Positions 62,576 to 64,000 of a stretch of DNA of 64,000 bases are shown one piece after another. Under the pieces are notes generated by a model, which saw only the letters and a list, made by a program, of their open reading frames with translations, was not told the origin of the DNA and searched no databases. The DNA is from Pseudomonas sp. TH31 (GTDB lineage Bacteria; Pseudomonadota; Gammaproteobacteria; Pseudomonadales; Pseudomonadaceae). Position numbers and translations under genes: made by a program. The DNA lies in assembly GCF_016650815.1 (NCBI RefSeq), contig NZ_JAEKEZ010000029.1, forward strand, positions 558,001-622,000. Direction: 5' to 3'. Every line of letters starts with the position of its first letter. The stretch's first letter is position 1.

Positions 62576-63088
62576 CTAGCCCTCGAGTGCGGTGTATTGA
62601 TCCGGGTCGTCGATGTTCGACACTTCCCAGGTACGGGCGAATTTCGGGATCCCGGTCGGGTCCTCCAGCAGCAGCGGCCCGAGGTACAGCGTCTGGGTGA
62701 ATGAAACGGTCCAGGCGTTGTATTGCCGTGTATTGCGGATGAACGTGGAGGCGATGCCATCAATGTCCATCGGCAGGTCACATTGATCACCCGGCAGCTT
62801 CCAGCGGTTGTCGGTGACGAGGTTTTTCAAGTCACTGGCCAGGTCGCAAGTGACCAACCCCGCAGAGGGCAACACGGCTTGCAGCGACACGGTCAGGACA
62901 TGGGCGATGCGTCCGCTATTGGCACGCTCGCCTGGCGCATCGTGTTCGATCGTAATCAGTACCTGGGGCGAATCGCCGGTGCTGTCGAAGTCTTGAGGAC
63001 TGCCGACCTTCACGCTGGGAATGGCGATGCGCAATGCTTCGGCAATAGCGGAAACAAGCTGCGAAGGTTTTTCGATGACAACGGGCAT
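62576..63088 (-). CDS. Conserved tailocin protein (PA0615-type position)
   Basis: A 170-residue protein between the holin and gpV genes, the place of PA0615 in R-pyocin clusters. EKPSQLVSAIAEALRIAIPS and VLITIEHDAPGERANSGRIA start an alpha-beta fold, and YNAWTVSFTQTLYLGPLLLE follows. The pattern resembles tail-terminator or completion proteins; this is an inference. GGAGG precedes the ATG. Confidence 0.75.
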   Translation of the reverse strand: MPVVIEKPSQLVSAIAEALRIAIPSVKVGSPQDFDSTGDSPQVLITIEHDAPGERANSGRIAHVLTVSLQAVLPSAGLVTCDLASDLKNLVTDNRWKLPGDQCDLPMDIDGIASTFIRNTRQYNAWTVSFTQTLYLGPLLLEDPTGIPKFARTWEVSNIDDPDQYTALEG

Positions 63089-63111
63089 TAGTGACCTCCT
63101 GTGCCGCCGTT

Positions 63112-63453
63112 TTATTGTTGATCCGGACGCGGCGGGACGTCACAGACACCGATGCGCTTCGCAGCCCAGCGTTCGTAAAGCCCGATGGCCACATCCGCCC
63201 CAGCCATCGCCGTAAGGCAGCCAAACGCACACGCGGTCCAGATCGACACGCCAGCGGCGTACAGCAACATGATGGCGGAGACCCCGCAGATCACGCAGGC
63301 CCCGGAGCGCAATGCCAGGCGCCGCAACAGCGCCCAGCCTCGGGCGCCTTCCTTGTCGGCCCGCCACATTTCGCCGGATACCCCGCCCACCAGGGCGAGG
63401 ACGATGACCAGCCAGATCGGCATGTCCGCTAACGCTTGTTGCTCGTTTGTCAT
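63112..63453 (-). CDS. Phage holin (HP1-type)
   Basis: A 113-residue protein with two to three membrane segments (MPIWLVIVLALVGGVSGEMW; ACVICGVSAIMLLYAAGVSI; FGCLTAMAGADVAIGLY). It forms the pore that lets the endolysin out. The ATG at 63453 follows CAGGAGGCGTGAC; the longer frame to 63528 abuts the terminator. It is the first gene of the tailocin operon, 29 kb away from its endolysin. Confidence 0.87.
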   Translation of the reverse strand: MTNEQQALADMPIWLVIVLALVGGVSGEMWRADKEGARGWALLRRLALRSGACVICGVSAIMLLYAAGVSIWTACAFGCLTAMAGADVAIGLYERWAAKRIGVCDVPPRPDQQ

Positions 63454-63527
63454 GTCACGCCTCCTGGGGGTGATTGATGAGTGGTATGTAGTGGATTCAA
63501 ACGTTGTCTCTTGAGGTAGGCATTCCA

Positions 63528-63554
63528 AAAAGCCCGGCGCTTGGCCGGGCTTTT
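63528..63554. terminator. Strong terminator between the leader and the holin gene
   Basis: An 11-bp perfect stem (AAAAGCCCGGC / GCCGGGCTTTT) with a 5-base loop, followed by T5 on the minus strand. It lies across the path from the promoter at 63817-63845 to the holin, so tail expression needs read-through. Confidence 0.88.
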
Positions 63555-63810
63555 CAGTAATGCGGTCCTTTGCCTTCCTTTCGTCCTGTGTACAAAAAAG
63601 GAAGCTGACTTTTCGGCGCTACTGGCGCGGTACGAGCCCATTCAAATTGTTTTTCCGACCGCGGTCCCTGCCCGCCGGATAACTGCTTCTGGTGCTTTAC
63701 GCTGCACACCCGGTCAGTTGCCAACCCTCTGAACCGTTGAGGCCGGTTCATCGCTGCCTTTGTGGTGGAACTAAAGAGCTTCGTTTCGAGCCGCTTTGTT
63801 GAGCGGCTTG
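63555..63810 (-). other. Untranslated leader of the tailocin operon
   Basis: About 255 bases between the predicted start of transcription and the terminator. The predicted 5' end folds into AGCCGCT-CAACAA-AGCGGCT, and a second hairpin GAACCG/CGGTTC lies at about 63730. A 65-codon frame (63751-63554) overlaps it but does not look coding with confidence. Confidence 0.5.
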
Positions 63811-63816
63811 GGACAA

Positions 63817-63845
63817 AGAATATGCGTTGATGCATATACAGTCAA
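63817..63845 (-). promoter_or_regulatory. Predicted sigma70 promoter of the tailocin operon
   Basis: On the minus strand TTGACT (63845-63840) and TATTCT (63822-63817) are separated by exactly 17 bases. A half LexA-like sequence CTGTATAT lies within the -35/spacer region, but the other half does not fit CTG-N10-CAG. Confidence 0.7.
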
Positions 63846-63881
63846 TGCATAAATGCATTTATTTATGCACTTGCAATGCAC
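63830..63881. promoter_or_regulatory. Cluster of five ATGCAY boxes at the tailocin promoter
   Basis: ATGCAT at 63830, 63845 and 63853, and ATGCAC at 63865 and 63876, overlap and flank the -35 box. The spacing (15, 8, 12, 11) and partial palindromes suggest an operator array for a repressor or activator of the tail operon. Confidence 0.55.
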
Positions 63882-63931
63882 ATCCGCATAAAAGCCCCGC
63901 AGGCATTGGCGCGGATGGTTTTATGCAGGCG

Positions 63932-63959
63932 AAAAAAAACCCGCCGAGGGGCGGGTTTT
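63932..63959 (-). terminator. Terminator of the gene that enters from the right edge
   Basis: AAAACCCGCC/GGCGGGTTTT stem with a 4-base loop and eight Ts on the minus strand. Confidence 0.85.
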
Positions 63960-63976
63960 AGCGGACGGCGGTAAGG

Positions 63977-64000
63977 TTAGCGGGCGTACATGCCCCACCA
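63977..64000 (-). CDS. C-terminal end of an unidentified gene (partial)
   Basis: The last seven codons of a minus-strand frame read WWGMYAR followed by TAA at 63979-63977. The terminator 18 bases further on supports a real gene end. Too little is present to name it. Confidence 0.35.
   Translation of the reverse strand, partial: WWGMYAR

Noticed and set aside
33822..63453. Island as an intact prophage
   Set aside because: No integrase, replication, terminase, portal, capsid or head-completion gene is present over 30 kb; only tail and lysis functions are seen.
63554..63835. 93-codon minus-strand frame at the tailocin promoter
   Set aside because: Its first codons lie over the promoter, upstream of the likely transcription start, so the full frame cannot be translated from that promoter; a shorter version from 63751 is only weakly supported.

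Overview
The window is a chromosomal segment of a fluorescent Pseudomonas (P. fluorescens group). The evidence is dense high-GC coding sequence, gene neighbourhoods that follow known Pseudomonas order (dinB / initiator tRNA-Met / mprF-acvB / kup / rimO; fpr-finR; dgkA-erdR-DTW protein; LOG protein-recX-recA-cinA), an RhlG-type reductase, and many REP-type inverted repeats of two families typical of this group. Assignments rest on reading translations and motifs; no database search was run.

Layout. 0-2.3 kb: end of an amino-acid ABC transporter operon (AotM/O/P type). 2.4-10 kb: dcd, a cold-shock gene, a DUF481 protein, an alkyltransferase-like DNA-binding protein, an AmpG-type transporter, proS and a lipoprotein. 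10-12.1 kb: LexA-controlled dinB and three tandem initiator tRNA genes. 12.4-16.3 kb: mprF-acvB, which make and hydrolyse aminoacyl-phosphatidylglycerol; both are frameshifted as sequenced. 16.4-21.2 kb: a DUF3077 gene behind an elaborate RNA leader, kup, a 115-nt inverted repeat, and rimO. 21.2-31.6 kb: housekeeping and metabolic genes (GNAT, pseudouridine synthase, rhlG, trmO, fpr/finR, dgkA, erdR, a LOG-family gene). 31.6-33.7 kb: recX, recA (LexA box upstream) and cinA/pncC.

33.8-63.5 kb, all on the minus strand, is a tailocin (phage tail-like bacteriocin) island. Read in the direction of transcription it has a sigma70-like promoter with repeated ATGCAY boxes, a ~255-nt leader ending in a terminator, and a holin. 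Next comes a P2/R-pyocin-like tail module (V, W, J, I, fibre, assembly protein, sheath, tube, chaperone, tape measure, U, X, D). A Mu-like tail module follows (gp37-type, DUF2635, sheath, tube, chaperone, tape measure, N, P/44, 45, 46, 47, 48), then four tandem fibre plus assembly-protein pairs, and finally an endolysin and nested Rz/Rz1 spanins. No capsid, terminase, portal or integrase gene is present. The two tail machines appear to share one lysis set, with the holin at one end and endolysin and spanins at the other. Both tail chaperone genes carry a -1 slippery heptamer just before the tape-measure gene.

A caution applies to the whole window. At least a dozen genes are interrupted by single-base indels, nearly all losses of one base in short homopolymers and repeatedly in CCCGGG contexts. 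Reading frame and homology continue cleanly across each one. They look like uncorrected sequencing errors rather than gene decay, and most 'split genes' here should be read as intact until checked.
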